Assembly (NCBI GenBank): GCA_037074615.1
Contig: CM073524.1
Coordinates: 16,383,406 to 16,447,405, forward strand
DNA: 64,000 bases
From: Leucaena leucocephala
Taxonomy: Eukaryota; Streptophyta; Magnoliopsida; Fabales; Fabaceae
Direction of reading: 5' to 3'
Shown here: piece by piece, positions 1 to 11,255 of the stretch
Layout of the letters: each line of letters starts with the position of its first letter
How positions within the stretch are numbered: the first letter of the stretch is position 1
Notes under the pieces: generated by a model
Seen by the model: only the letters and a program-made list of their open reading frames with translations
Databases searched by the model: none
What the model was told of the DNA's origin: nothing
Translations under genes and position numbers: made by a program

Positions 1-1213
1 ACTTCACAACCAAGCATGTAACTAACTTGTTTAAACTTGTCTTAACAATCTATGACTTAAAACTCATATTCCTTTCACATATACACAAAAATTCCAGCAG
101 CATCTCCCCAAGATTTAAGCCTAAAAAATCACTTCAACTCAAGCACAAAACATAAGAACAAAAGGTAGAAGCAAGGAGGCAACTTACCTTACTTGCTCCT
201 TCAAGACCCTTGCTTCTTCCTTGCTTTCTTCCACTTTCTTTCTCTAGAACTCACTTCTCTTTCTAAAGGATCTCTTGGATGTGAAGAATGAATGGAAAGG
301 GGTGGTATTTATAGTAAAAGTCATGTGCCACTTGAAGGCCAAGATCACATTGGGAACTATTTGATCTAATGGTTAAAGGTTTGATCTTGAAATGTCTTTT
401 CTCTTCACACTCATGACCTTACCACCATGACATCACTAGCATAGCCTACTTGGTACACCTAATCCCCCTTTTTGGAGCCATTTTGAATTCCTTGTGGGTC
501 CCACCATGTGCCAACCCTAATTCTTACTTTATTCTCTTTTTTTTCTTTCTTTCTTTTCAAAAATCCATAAATTATTCATTATTGGGCTTGGGCTCAAAGA
601 TAACTTTTGGGCCTTATTGGGCTATCCTAGGACGAAACGTTGGGCCTCTTTTAGGTCCAATAGCTAATTGGCACAAATCCCAATGTACTTTCCTCATACC
701 GATATCCGTAAATTACCCTGATCTTAGCATAAATGCTAAACACCTCTTTTAATTGTTCTAGCATTTTTAGAAATTCATTCTAATATAAAATGAATTCTCT
801 ACAAAGTTTCATAATTTTTTGAGGCCCAGAAGTCCTGTTAAAAATTACATACGTTTTCCTTTAACCCTTTATCGGTGTCTTTTTTCACCGTAAATTCCAT
901 AATTAATTCTACAGGACTCCTTTTTGACTTCTGTCAACTCCATAAATTATCATATTAATTACAATAATTTACTATCAAATTTTCTATGATATCCATCCAT
1001 TGTGTGAAATGACCAAAATGCCCTCCATTTACTTCTGGTTTCTTAGGGCATCATAGTGGCATTTTCGTAATTTTGCACTTTGGCTCTTAGACTTTCTTCC
1101 TCTTCCAATTAATCATTTTCTTTACATAAATATGGCCACATCTTTTCCTAAAAAGATCATATATTTTATTCAATCTGTACATACAACTTAGTACAGAAAT
1201 TAGGGATGTTACA
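1..1213 (-). mobile_element. LTR type B, minus strand, runs off left edge
   Basis: Read on the minus strand the LTR begins TGTAACATCCCTAATTTCTG at 1213 and is homologous to the LTRs of E2 at 11256 and 19958, including the TATAAATA box (306-313) and a GTAAGTT splice-donor-like site (GT at 187-186). The 3' part lies outside the window, so whether it is solo or belongs to an element cannot be told. Small ORFs inside it are not conserved as proteins and are not called genes. Confidence 0.85.
306..313 (-). promoter_or_regulatory. TATA box of type B LTR
   Basis: TATAAATA on the minus strand, at the same relative position as the TATA boxes of the E2 LTRs. It is followed by a pyrimidine/purine leader and, about 120 bases on, by AAGTAAG|GTAAGTT. 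Known LTR architecture places the U3/R border about 30 bases downstream. Confidence 0.6.
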
Positions 1214-1458
1214 TACTGCACCCACAAAACAACAAAACCATTTACTCTACTCAGGTCTACGGTTAAACTTGACATCCAATTTGCTAGGTTTCCTTTAGAA
1301 AGGCTCCTTGAGAAGAACGATAGGGTTGCGCCTTATACTATATTACTAGGGTGCAATTCACTAAATTTTGATAGCTCAGACTGCGACAATCTGAAGCACT
1401 CGTCAATGACCTAGATGGCATGTATTTAATCTAGGGAAGATTATATGGTATGTAAAAA
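1214..1458. other. unassigned segment
   Basis: No ORF and no visible match to other LTRs in the window. It sits between the 5' end of the type B LTR and solo LTR S1. Since S1 has a perfect target duplication, this segment was continuous with 4554 onward before S1 inserted, so it may be an upstream part of the E0 5' LTR or older flanking DNA. Confidence 0.4.
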
Positions 1459-4400
1459 TGTAACACCCTAATTTTTAGGCCAGAGACTTAGTAAGTAGCC
1501 TGAAATAGATATATCCCTTTGAGCAGAAGTCCCCGAAACATACAGAGGATTTTTAGGGACTACTACAAATAAGTGAAAGTCCAGGGACTTATATGTAAAT
1601 AGTGGAAGTCCCTAGGGATATGATGGCCATTTATGCAAAGAAAGGGATTAAATTACAAAAGAAAGAAAATGAAGGGACTTAAGTGCAAATATGAAAAGTA
1701 TAAGGTTAAAAAGGAAAAGTAGACAAAAAGGTGGGGTCCTTAAGTGTAATTTTAGCCAAATAAAAGGGACTTAATTGAAAAGAAGAAAAGTTCCTTGGGG
1801 CTAAAGTATAATTAAAGAAAGTCAGGCCGGAAGAGGTTTGGACTGTCCGAAAGTATTTCAGTCCCAGATTTCACCAGTAGATAGAGCAAGTGATACTCGA
1901 TAATCTGGCTTAATACCGGAATTTTTCAAGACTCCAGATAGCCATAATTGATCTGATAGTCTAAAAGTTATAAAAATTCCTACCGGATATCCTTGATTTC
2001 AGATATAAGTGAGAAAATACAGGATGATGCGTCCTGATGGGACGGATGTCAGGAAACTGACAGAATACCGATAGGAGGTCTGTAGAAAAAGTTATTCGCA
2101 AATTAGAAAATCCAGACGGGAGCATGAGGCCTCCAGGTATCCGATAGGGAGATTTATCGGTATTTAAAAAGGGACTGAATGAGTTCGGATGACCTCAGTC
2201 AGATGACTGTTATGACTCACAGGGATGCCAGAACACAGTAGGCCAGTGTATCTAGTAAAAGGGCTCGGTGTCCAGAGATGTGTATAAACGGTACATAATA
2301 GTTAAAGTACTCGATGAACATGGGTAGGGGAAGATTCCTCGTAATGCGTGCCATAAAGGTAATGGACCCTGAAAGGCCCAATAAGACACTTGGACTGATA
2401 GGTGGGCCAGTGTCCAGCAGAACCCCGGAACAGTGCGAAATTATAAAAATGCCGCTGTGTTGTATTAAAGGGTAATAAAGGAATGGAGGGTATTTTGGTC
2501 ATTCTGGATAGGCCCAGAAGCCAAGGAACATACAGATAAAGTTACTTAGAGTCAGCATATACCCTGACAGGGTATAGATGGGTGTAAAATGATGATTTTA
2601 CCCTTAGGGTTAAAATAGTGCAAGAAAGGGCACCCAAGGGCATTTTGGTAATTTGCCAAGGGATGTTTCTTGGGAATCGAGCCATCAGAGTACTTGAGCT
2701 TGATCAGGATCCAAGATAACATTCCCAAAGCCCAAAAACGTAGGCCTAGTGATATGTGGGAAAAAGTGGCATTAAAATACTATTTTAATGCTGTTTCAAT
2801 GAAGTAAAGTTACTAGGTCGGCATGATAACCAGGAGGTGATCAGATAAAGTCCTGGACTTATCTGGATAACATTGGATGGCGTGACAGGTGCCAGTAAGA
2901 TGCCACATGGCGTCAACATAGAGGAGGAAGAAAAAGTTGAGGACACGTGGCACAATCTTAGCCGGTGAGTCCAGTTTGTGGGAAATCGGACCGGACCGGT
3001 ACTGGATTGGACTGGAACTGTTGAGTCAGCTGATGAGGTGTCCCAGAAGCTTGCACTTTCTCCATGTGACATATGAAGTATCCCATGAGGTGGCCTTGAG
3101 ATGATGTCATGCATGATGCAGTAAAAGGAATAAAAGAAAATAGGAAATTCTGGAAAAACCAGGACCACAAGTTCATATGGCTTCAAAATTACAAGAATGC
3201 CATTGAACGAAACTATAAATACCCCCCTTGCTCTTCATATGCCATGGACAAGAGCCTTTAAGAGAGAGGAGGAAGTGCTAGAGAGAGAAAGTGAGAGAAA
3301 GAAAGAAAGAAAGGAAGTTCTGGCGGAGCTGGAAGCAGAATAGAGATAATAGAGTTCTGCTAAGCCTTTGAGGTAGTAACTAATCCTAGCTTTTATGTAA
3401 TGGCTTTGTGATTTGTTGTGCTATTGCTTAGTTGGATTGTTGTCTTATATGTTATGCCTGAAGCTCTACTGCAATGCTATGATCATATGTTACTGAGTAT
3501 GGAAGCACGCAACATACTTATCTGTACACAATCACAAGCAAGCACTGTCACTCTGCATTACATATATTGTTATGATTGTTGCTACTGAGATTCCCCCGAA
3601 TCTCATCCCAATAAGTAAACTATTACAGGGGAGGTTATGCCAAAGTAAATTTTGGAAATTTTAAGAGACACTGTTATGCTGCCGAAATTATGACAAGATA
3701 AGGAGAGCAGCTGATACGTACTGTGTAAGTAGGTACTGTCTAAGGAGGCTGGAAGTGAGTGGACCTAGCCGGTTCATCCAGTCTTTCCTGGGTACTTACG
3801 TAGAATGGTAGTTCTCACGGGAATTAGTTAATCGGTACAAGATCAGTTACTTTCTGAAGATGAAGCGTAGCGGTTATGCTGCCGGATTTCAGGCAGGAAA
3901 AGATGTAATAGAGATATGGGAAATTTTGTACATACCCAGATGTAAAACAACTTATTAATTAATAATAAGTGTTGTTTGGCATGTTTGACTGATATATGAT
4001 GGATGTATGCATATGTTTGCAAAGTTGAATGCTGGAAATTGCCACTGTGAACAGTAATACTTGGTGACAAGATGATGTTTGATAAATAATTAAAAATAGT
4101 AAATGGATGAATAAATGTATGATATTTTTAAGGTAAATATTAGACAGACCATTCTTCGATTTGATATATAGAATGCCTCATTTTGATGTCTATACATGGA
4201 GATATAAATTATCAAAGTTGGGACCAGAATACTGGATTCAGGAAAAAACGTTGGATGAACAGTAAAGTTGTGACGTTGACTGATGTTGACTCGGTCAATG
4301 AATGGCAAACGAGTTATTTTTTCCTGAAAGATAATTGAGTTAGCTTCAATTATCAATTTGAACCACTTCATTTATATTTTTGTAGAATTAGTTATGATTT

Positions 4401-4553
4401 TTCGAAGTCAGGTCACTCATCTGAAATTTTCATAGTAAACAGTACTAGATAAGAGTAAAACTTTAGATTGAGAAATTGGACTTCAATGACCATCAAAGTG
4501 GTTCTAAATGCTATGAAATGGTCCCTAAGACGTATGAAAGTAAGGATATTTCA
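1459..4553 (+). mobile_element. solo LTR S1 (type A)
   Basis: Starts TGTAACACCCTAATTTTTAG and ends GGATATTTCA, giving TG...CA ends. It is flanked by the perfect 5-bp duplication AAAAA at 1454-1458 and 4554-4558, although a homopolymer duplication is weaker evidence than the others in the window. There is no internal region, so it is a solo LTR of 3095 bp. Inside it are TATAAATA (3214-3221) followed by a run of C, a GA/GAAA-rich leader (about 3260-3320), the GAG|GTAGTAAC donor-like site (about 3369), the GAGATTC-CCCC-GAATCTC hairpin (3587-3604) and the conserved block (about 3680-3890). Its 5' end resembles the E4 LTR more than S2-S4. A G-box CACGTG lies near 2945. Confidence 0.88.
3214..3221 (+). 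promoter_or_regulatory. TATA box of solo LTR S1
   Basis: TATAAATA followed at once by six C, the same arrangement found in nearly every long LTR of the window (27243, 34885, 57820 and 61498 on plus; 37720, 42357, 49372 and 53855 on minus). A purine-rich leader follows. It is a probable LTR promoter core. Confidence 0.65.
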
Positions 4554-5270
4554 AAAAACGTATGCACTGACTGGAGACAACCGAGGTAGGACGTTTCCAT
4601 CAATCGTTTGGGTGACTTATTCGACGACCTTTTAGATGAAATTTGGCATGAACATAGCTAAGATCCAGATATTTAATTGGACACCAAGAACACCTAATTT
4701 GGTTAAGTAATCGAATTGATATGATTTTTCAAAGTTGAACCTAAAATTTGGATCAAGATAGAAAGAGCCCTCAGAGGCAGCGAGATTCATACGCGATTTT
4801 CATATAGCAAATGAATGAATCTTTCCGCGAAATTTTATGAGCTTAAAGTAGACATATGGATCTTCAAATCCATATGTAACACGACTCATTTGTATAAATA
4901 ACCAAAGAGAAATGAATTTTTTAAAATGAGACACAGAATCTGGAAGTTCAAAGTTTACCAAATGAATTGTGAATTTCAACGAATAAACTGATTTCCTTTG
5001 GACAAGTAAATCTCATTTTCATAGTTTTCCTTCAAATTTTGATGAAAGAGCTTTCATTAGAAATTGGGACCACCTCATTTTGATTTTTGTAGATTTAATT
5101 GTGAATTTTCAAAGTTTATGCTACAAACTGGAATTACCAAGTGAAAAGTAAAGTGAACAGTACCCAATAGCCTAACTTTTGGAAATTCATATTTCTAAGG
5201 TAAAATGGTGTTCCAATGTTCTAAAATACTTCCAATTGAGTATATGTAAGGACAAATTAAGGATGTTTCA
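4554..5270 (+). mobile_element. 3' part of the E0 5' LTR (type C-like)
   Basis: Homologous to the 3' end of the type C LTR at about 55600-56306 and to the E2 5' LTR around 13560-14240. It ends GGATGTTTCA at 5270, and the PBS follows after three T. Solo LTR S1 sits at its left. The upstream LTR half (TATA, hairpin) is not recognisable. Confidence 0.75.
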
Positions 5271-5273
5271 TTT

Positions 5274-5284
5274 TGGTATCAGAC
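5274..5284 (+). other. primer binding site of E0
   Basis: TGGTATCAGAC just inside the LTR end, matching the TGGTATCAGAGC complement of the 3' end of initiator tRNA-Met used by many plant retrotransposons. The last bases have drifted compared with the E4 copy. Confidence 0.75.
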
Positions 5285-5383
5285 TAAAGGATTCTGGCTT
5301 AGGAAATGCTCTGAATAGATGATTTATAGATAGATACACCATGATAAAGCTGTCATAATTGACACTAAGTTAGTGTTTGCAGG

Positions 5384-6127
5384 ATTGCTAGATATAGACC
5401 CAGATCTGAAACCACAGTGAACCAAGGGTATCCTAGACCAGAGGTCTATAGTTCAGACAGCTCTGAGGGGATATTCCAGGAAGAGGAGAAAATAATGGTT
5501 AGTGATTCTGAGATGACTAGTTCTTCGGTAGGATCAAACTTTATGATTGAGATACTAGAGGATGGTCAGGAGGAGGTTGTGTTAGAAGGTCATATTCCTG
5601 CTGTTCCAATAAATACGGTACCCCCAAGTATAGCAGATACTGGTATGGAGACAGGTCAGGGAGGTGTAGTAGGACATGTTTCAGACATTCCAGGACCCAG
5701 TCGAGTACCTGATCAGACAGATGTGCCAGGTCCTAGTAGACCCAGATTGACACTGGTAGAGATATCTTTAGGAGATCTGATCATGGAGATGGTACCAGGG
5801 AAGAACATGAGTGAAGAACGATTTGAGAGATCAGTAGTGTTAGCCCGACAGCTGTATGAGCTGAGACAGACCTTGGTCAGAGATGTGGATCAAGATTATA
5901 CGGTTTATTAGGACTTTATCACAAGGGTAAAGGAGATATACCAAGCCTGTAATCCAAACATATTGACCCTAAGGCTTTGGACAGAGATTATGGATGATGT
6001 GTTGCCAACTACCCCTACCTGGAGAACAGAGTTGGATCAGTACTTTGAAGAAGAACCTTATTGTACCATATCCGATTGGATTTACCTTATCGGAGAGTTT
6101 ATTAGAATAAAGTTTAAGAAGGATTAG
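5384..6127 (+). pseudogene. ORF1, extra conserved ORF upstream of gag (E0 copy)
   Basis: A reading frame of about 247 codons between PBS and gag, in a different frame from gag. The homologous start in E1 is ATG (47934); here it is ATT at 5384, and the first remaining ATG-like position is about 5417. One in-frame stop, TAG at 5909-5911, replaces a Gln codon kept in E1 (CAG), and the frame then continues to a natural-looking TAG at 6125-6127. The N-terminus is basic. It is followed by a Ser/Asp/Glu-rich acidic stretch (about residues 20-60), a Pro/Gly linker (about 75-115) and a more ordered C-terminal part (about 120-247) with Trp, Tyr and acidic residues (for example WRTELDQYF). I recognise no catalytic motif, zinc finger or membrane segment. 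The function is unknown. It is not part of Gag or Pol in the usual chromovirus plan. Confidence 0.75.
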
Positions 6128-6293
6128 GGTATGGTAATATTCTCAATATATGTATGTAATGTATGAAAGACTAGTATGGTAATGTATGTATGACTGTGAC
6201 AATATATGCATACCCTGTATGTATATTATGTTTGGAATGGAATGTAAATTATGTTACTTATCGTATTCCTCTCTTGTTAGGTAGTAAGACAAA

Positions 6294-7200
6294 ATGGTTC
6301 AAACAAGAAGAACTGTTCCAACAGAAGAACCAAGAGAGACAGGAAATCTTAATAAAATAATTTTAGAACGATTAGAACAACAGCAAAAGATGATCGAAGA
6401 GATGCGGGTAGCTCAGGCAAGCAATGAGCGGGAGAGAGATGCCGCCTAGCTGCAGCAGTAGCAGAAGCAGTAAGTAACCTAAGACCGCCTGAGACATTCC
6501 TCTCTCAAATGGCCATCTACCAGTTAGAAAAGGATGGTGATAGGTGCTGGAAGAATACAGAATTACTTTTGCAAGCAAGAGACATTCCGATCACCTGAGA
6601 AGTATTTCTTGAACAGTTCTACGAAAAATATTTCCCTCAGTCAGTCAGAGATGAAAGAGAGGCAGAATTCCTTATACTGAACAAGGAGAGAAAGAATCTT
6701 TTGATGAATACCTTGCTAAGTTTATCCGGCTATCTCAATATTCTACTTATCTACGCCAAGTAGATGATGAGCGCTGGATTAAGGAAAGGATGATTAGAGG
6801 GTTGAACTCCACACTGAAGGAGAAGTTAACTTCCCAACAATACAGCCAGTTTAATAAGGCCGTGGAGGCATGCCGTATTGTTAAAAATAGTATGAATCAC
6901 CGAATATTGTTCAGATCGGGAAACAAGGAATAGGCAGCTCCTGACAAGGCCAGTCGAAACCAAGAAGCTGCAAGTAATAACGGCTACAGAAAAAGAAAGC
7001 GACCATGGAAGAACAGGAGGCCAAATAGAGGAAATTTCTGCGGAAGGTCCAACAACAGAGATTCAAGGCCCCGAGCATGTGACAAGTGTGGGAAGAATCA
7101 TGGTGATAGACCATGTTTAATGGGCCAGAATGTTTGCTATATACCTGCGGAAAGCCTGAACATTTTTCTCGAGAATGCCCTCAAGCTGTAACTAATCAAA
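6294..7200 (+). pseudogene. gag: gag (E0), broken
   Basis: Capsid/nucleocapsid precursor. The start ATG at 6294 opens with MVQTRR, the same start as E1 and close to E4. An in-frame TAG at 6447 follows about 51 codons, and then a deletion removes roughly the N-terminal half of the capsid region that E4 still has (the part before YQLEKDGDR). The remaining capsid stretch (FLEQFYEKYFPQSV, then RQVDDERW) is spread over more than one frame. A basic linker and two knuckle-like Cys clusters lie at about 7075-7190; a two-base insertion near 7140 shifts the last knuckle out of frame. It acts in particle assembly and RNA packaging (family knowledge). It is non-functional here. Confidence 0.8.
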
Positions 7201-7214
7201 GGCCAAGGACACAA

Positions 7215-7690
7215 GGATGAGTATTTACACTCACCAGGGAGGACGCTCAGCGATCACCTGAGATGATCCAAGGTACAATCTATCTCAATGATCATACTGT
7301 GACTGCTCTGTTTGATTCGGGTGCAAGTCATTCCTTTATTTCCTATGAGTGTGCTAAATGCCTAGGCCTTCTGATTAGCAAGTTGCATTATGATATATAT
7401 ATGTGATAACTCTCACCAATGCTAGGGTAGTTGCATCTGATGCTTGTTTGAATAGTATTGTGCGGTATGAGCACTGTTGTACTACCCTAGACTTGATATG
7501 TATGCCTTTCTGGGAGATCGATGTCATACTTGGTTTGAATTGGTTATCCTCCAATAATGTAATGCTGGATTGCAAGAATAAGACTCTAGTTCTTGGTCCA
7601 AAGGTCACTGATTTGAGCACAGAAGTAAGATTGAATTTTATGACAGATGCTCAGGAAGATAAATACCTGCGGAAATGATGTCAGGGATAT
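7215..7690 (+). pseudogene. retropepsin-type protease region (E0)
   Basis: The aspartic protease signature LFDSGASHSF is encoded at about 7308-7337 in one frame, and the downstream part (VILGLNWL at about 7525-7550) in another, so a frameshift lies near 7395. A TGA at 7676-7678 replaces a Gly codon seen in E1 and E3. The protease would cleave the Gag-Pol precursor. It directly precedes RT, as in all Ty3/gypsy elements. Confidence 0.78.
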
Positions 7691-9080
7691 ATGGTATTCT
7701 TTTCTGTTCAAACAGAAGTGGAAGAAGGAATTGATGAGATTCCAGTAGTCAATGAATTTCCTGAAGTCTTTCCAAAGGAGATTCAGGGATTGCCTTCAGA
7801 ACGAGAAGTAGAGTTTGCAATTGACATTGTACCTGGAGCTGGACCAGTATCCAAAGCCCCATACCGAATGGCTCCCAATAAAATGATTGAACTGAAGAAG
7901 CAGATTGAGGAGCTATTGGAGAAGGGTTTCATAAGACCCAGTGTATCACCATGGGGCACTCCAGTGCTATTTGTCAAGAAGAATGATGGCAGCCTAAGGC
8001 TATGCATTGACTACCGGGAGTTGAATAAGATTACGGTCAAGAATAAGTACCCTCTCCCCAGAATTGATGACCTGCTAGACCAATTGGCAGGAGGGAGCTT
8101 ACTCTCTAAGATTGACTTAAGATCTGGCTATCATCAGCTAAGGATTAAGTCAGATGACATCTCAAAGACTGCTTTTAAAACTCGTCATGGGCATTTTGAA
8201 TTTCTGGTGATGCCTTTTGGTCTGACGAATGCACCTGCTATTTTCATGGATTACATGAACCGGATCTTCAAGCCATATTTAGATCAATTTGTTGTGGTCT
8301 TCATTTATGATATCCTGGTGTACTCCAAGTCTGTAGAGGAGCATGAAAGGCATTTGAGAATTGTTCTTGGTACCCTTAAAGAAAAGCAGCTCTATGCTAA
8401 GCTGAGTAAGTACGAGTTTTAGCTTCCAGAAGTCAAATTTCTCGGTCATGTCATATCCCATGAAGGGGTAGCTGTTGATTCTAGCAAAGTTGAAGCAGTC
8501 TTAAGCTGGGAGCATCCAAAGACAGTGATAGAGATCAGAAGTTTTTTAGTCTTAGCGGGGTACTATAGAAGATTTATTAAAGACTTTTCTTGCATTGCCT
8601 TGCCACTCACCAAGTTGACCAGAAAGAATCAACAGTTTAAGTAGGACGAGAAGTGCGAGGCTAGTTTTCAAGAGTTAAAACAGAAATTAACCACTACTCC
8701 CGTGCTGATTATTCCAGACCCAACTCAGACTTATGTATTCTACACTAATGCTAGCAAACAGGGGTTAGGATGTGTACTGATGCAGCAAGGTAGAATAGTA
8801 GCTTAAGCTTCTTGGCAGTTAAAGCCACATGAAGAGAATTATCCCACTCATGATCTGGAGCTTGTAGAGGTGGTTTATGCTCTGAAGATATGGATACATT
8901 ATTTATATGGAGCAACTATAGAGTTGAAGTGTGACCACAAAAGCCTGAAGTATCTGCAGGATCAGAAATAGCTGAATATGAGACAACGATGATGGATGGA
9001 ACTATTAAAAGATTTTGACTTCCAAATTAAATACCATCTAGGAAAAGCCAATGTAGTGGCTGATGCTCTGAGTAGAAAGG
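7691..9080 (+). pseudogene. pol: reverse transcriptase and RNase H (E0)
   Basis: RT fingers and palm can be followed from about 7900 (GFIRPSVSPWGTPVLFVKK) through YPLPRIDDLLDQL and MPFGLTNAPA. The catalytic motif that reads FIDD in E1 and E3 is FIYD here (8306-8317), so one metal-binding Asp is lost. RNase H starts near 8740 with TNAS where E1 has TDAS, losing another catalytic Asp. In-frame stops lie at 8420 (TAG), 8642 (TAG), 8804 (TAA), 8969 (TAG) and 8990 (TGA). Despite these the whole stretch stays in one reading frame, which suggests decay by substitutions more than by indels. Confidence 0.85.
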
Positions 9081-9820
9081 TGGTGCAGGTAGCACATATG
9101 ATGATCAAAGAGTTAGAATTGATAGAAGATATGCGAGATTGGAGCCCTTTGTATCAAATGCAAATGATAAAGAGTCCTTACGGAGGAGTTCATGTCAGAG
9201 CTTGTATGGAAGATGAGATAAAAGAGGCTCAAAATCAGGATAAGCTCGCAGCAATCTTTAAAGATAAGCTGGAGAGAGGGAAGACTAGAAATTTTGAGTT
9301 TTCCCCAGATGGATTGTTACAGTTCAGGGGAAGATCGTATATCCCTAATGCTATGGGATTAAGAGAGAAGATTCTGGATGAAGCACACAAAAGCGGATAT
9401 ACAGTGCATCCAGGTATGACCAAGATGTACTATGATGTTAAAAGGTTATTTTGGTGGCCTGGATTGAAGAAAGATGCAGTGGCTTATGTGTCTAAGTGTT
9501 TGACATGCCAGAAAGTAAAGATTGAACACCAGAAGCCAGCGGGAACGTTGCAACCTCTAGATATTCCTGAGTGGAAATGGGATAGTATTGCAACGGACTT
9601 TGTTGAAGGACTACCCATGACTCTAGTTAAGCATGATGTGATATGGGTAGTAATTGATCGATTGACGAAGTCAGCTTATTTCCTGGCAATAAATAAGAGG
9701 GATTCTCTAGAGAAGCTGGTAAAGTTATACATAAAATAAATTGTTAGACTTCATGGTATCCCAAGCAGTATTGTGTCCGATAGAGACCCTCGATTTACTT
9801 CTAATTTTTGGAGGGCTTTG
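9081..9820 (+). pseudogene. integrase, truncated (E0)
   Basis: Same frame as RT. The N-terminal zinc domain is visible at about 9400-9520 (HPGMTK..., then CLTCQK), followed by the start of the catalytic core with the first Asp (ATDFVEGLP, about 9590-9620) and the second Asp (SDRDPRFTSNFW, about 9775-9812). TAA at 9737-9739 replaces Glu. The frame ends at 9820, where the type C LTR is joined, before the third acidic residue and without the C-terminal domain or chromodomain. DNA joining would be impossible for this copy. Confidence 0.83.
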
Positions 9821-11255
9821 TGAAACATCCTTAATCTCATGTTTACATAAATTCAATTGGAAGTATCTTAGATCATTGGAACACCATTTTACCTTATAAA
9901 CATGAATTTTCAAGAGTTAGGCTATCGGTACTGTTGACTTTTACTGTTCACTTGGTAATTCCAAGATTCAGCATGAACTTTGGAAATTCATAATTAAATA
10001 TAGAAAAATTGAAATGTGGTGGTTCCAATTTATAATGAAATTTATTTTGTTAAAATTTGAGGGAAAATATGAAAATAAGATTTTCTTGTCCAAATGAAAT
10101 CAGTTTATTTGTTGAAAATCACTGTTCATTTGGTAAATCCGGAAGTTCCAGTTTTCTTACCTCATTTTCAAAAATTCATTTCTCTTTGGTTACTTATCCA
10201 AATGAGTCATGTTACATATATATTTAAAGCTCCATATGTTTACTTTAAGCTCATAAAATTTCATGGAAAAACCCATTTATTTACTATATGAAATTAGCAC
10301 ATGAACCTCACTGCATCTGAGTAGTTGTATTATCTTATTCTAGATTTTAAATCCCGACTTTGAAAAATTGTAACAATTCAAGTTCTTAACCAAATAAGGA
10401 TTTCGTGGTGTCCATTTAAAGCTCTAGATCTTAGCTATGTTCATGCCAAATTTCATATGAAAACTCATTGGATAAGTCACTCAAACTATCGTTGGAAGTA
10501 CACTACCTTGGATTGGATTTGTGAGTAGCATACATCATACACACCATAACATCATCTTGTAAGTAAAGTGCACACTCTTTAAGTTATATACAGTCATCCA
10601 TCTACATTTACCCTTTTGCCTTGAGAAGATCCAGCACCTAGAGCATGGTTATTTATATGGAAGGAATGAGATTTCATGGAAATCTCAAGAGCAAGTCATA
10701 CAAACTATAAGGTTATGCATGCTTGATTAAATGCCTAACATGTTATCATACAATAGGAGCTAATTCATGATCATACATAAGCAAACTCTAACATGCATAT
10801 TGTCATGACATAGGATGCAAGGAGTTGCAGATATTCATAACTCATCATCATAATCATCATCACATAACATATCATGCTCAACCAAACTTCATGCATAACA
10901 AGCAAGCATATAAATCAAACAACATAAGTTTATAGTTAGGTATTCTTGCTACCTCTTATGTATCTTTTCCAATTCCTTCCTGAATTGATCCTTCCTTCCC
11001 ACAAATGTCAAAACCTAGGCATAACAAAGTAATTACCAAGTTACAACTCAATTCCAATCCAATCTCAAGGCTAGGGTTCCATTAAGCTCTATTCTTTCTC
11101 TAATTTGTGACTTATGCTTACATCTTTCTAAACTAAACTCTCATGGTCCATTTCCATATAATTTTTCATGTAGAATCCAAATATACATTTAAAAATTCCA
11201 GAATCCAATTGCATCTCATGCTGCTATACAGAACCGAAAAGTGGCCTATGTTTTT
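9821..11255 (-). mobile_element. LTR type C, minus, 5' truncated
   Basis: Its 3' end is TGAAACATCC at 9821 (reverse complement of GGATGTTTCA). Homologous to the plus-strand type C LTR at 55440-56306. It contains the stem-loop variant GAGATTTC-ATG-GAAATCTC (10668-10686) and a TATAAATA (10650-10657, minus) that here lies just beyond the hairpin. The right side ends where E2 begins at 11256, so the LTR start is gone. The base composition is high in AT, and no ORF has visible merit. Confidence 0.75.

Larger units (their letters stand above)
4554..9820 (+). mobile_element. E0, truncated Ty3/gypsy chromovirus-type element
   Basis: Plus-strand element consisting of the 3' part of a 5' LTR, a PBS, an extra ORF1, gag and pol. 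It stops inside the integrase core at 9820, where a minus-strand type C LTR begins, so the integrase C-terminus, chromodomain, PPT and 3' LTR are missing. The pol proteins align throughout with those of E1 and E3, placing all three in one family. All genes are broken by nonsense codons and shifts, so it cannot act on its own. Confidence 0.88.

Noticed and set aside
5384..6127. ORF1 as an envelope-like gene or virus-derived gene
   Set aside because: No signal peptide, membrane segment or Cys pattern, and it lies before gag, not after pol.
7691..9820. Endogenous pararetrovirus origin of the RT
   Set aside because: RT is followed by RNase H, integrase and (in E1, E3) a chromodomain, with LTRs and target duplications; that is Ty3/gypsy, not Caulimoviridae.
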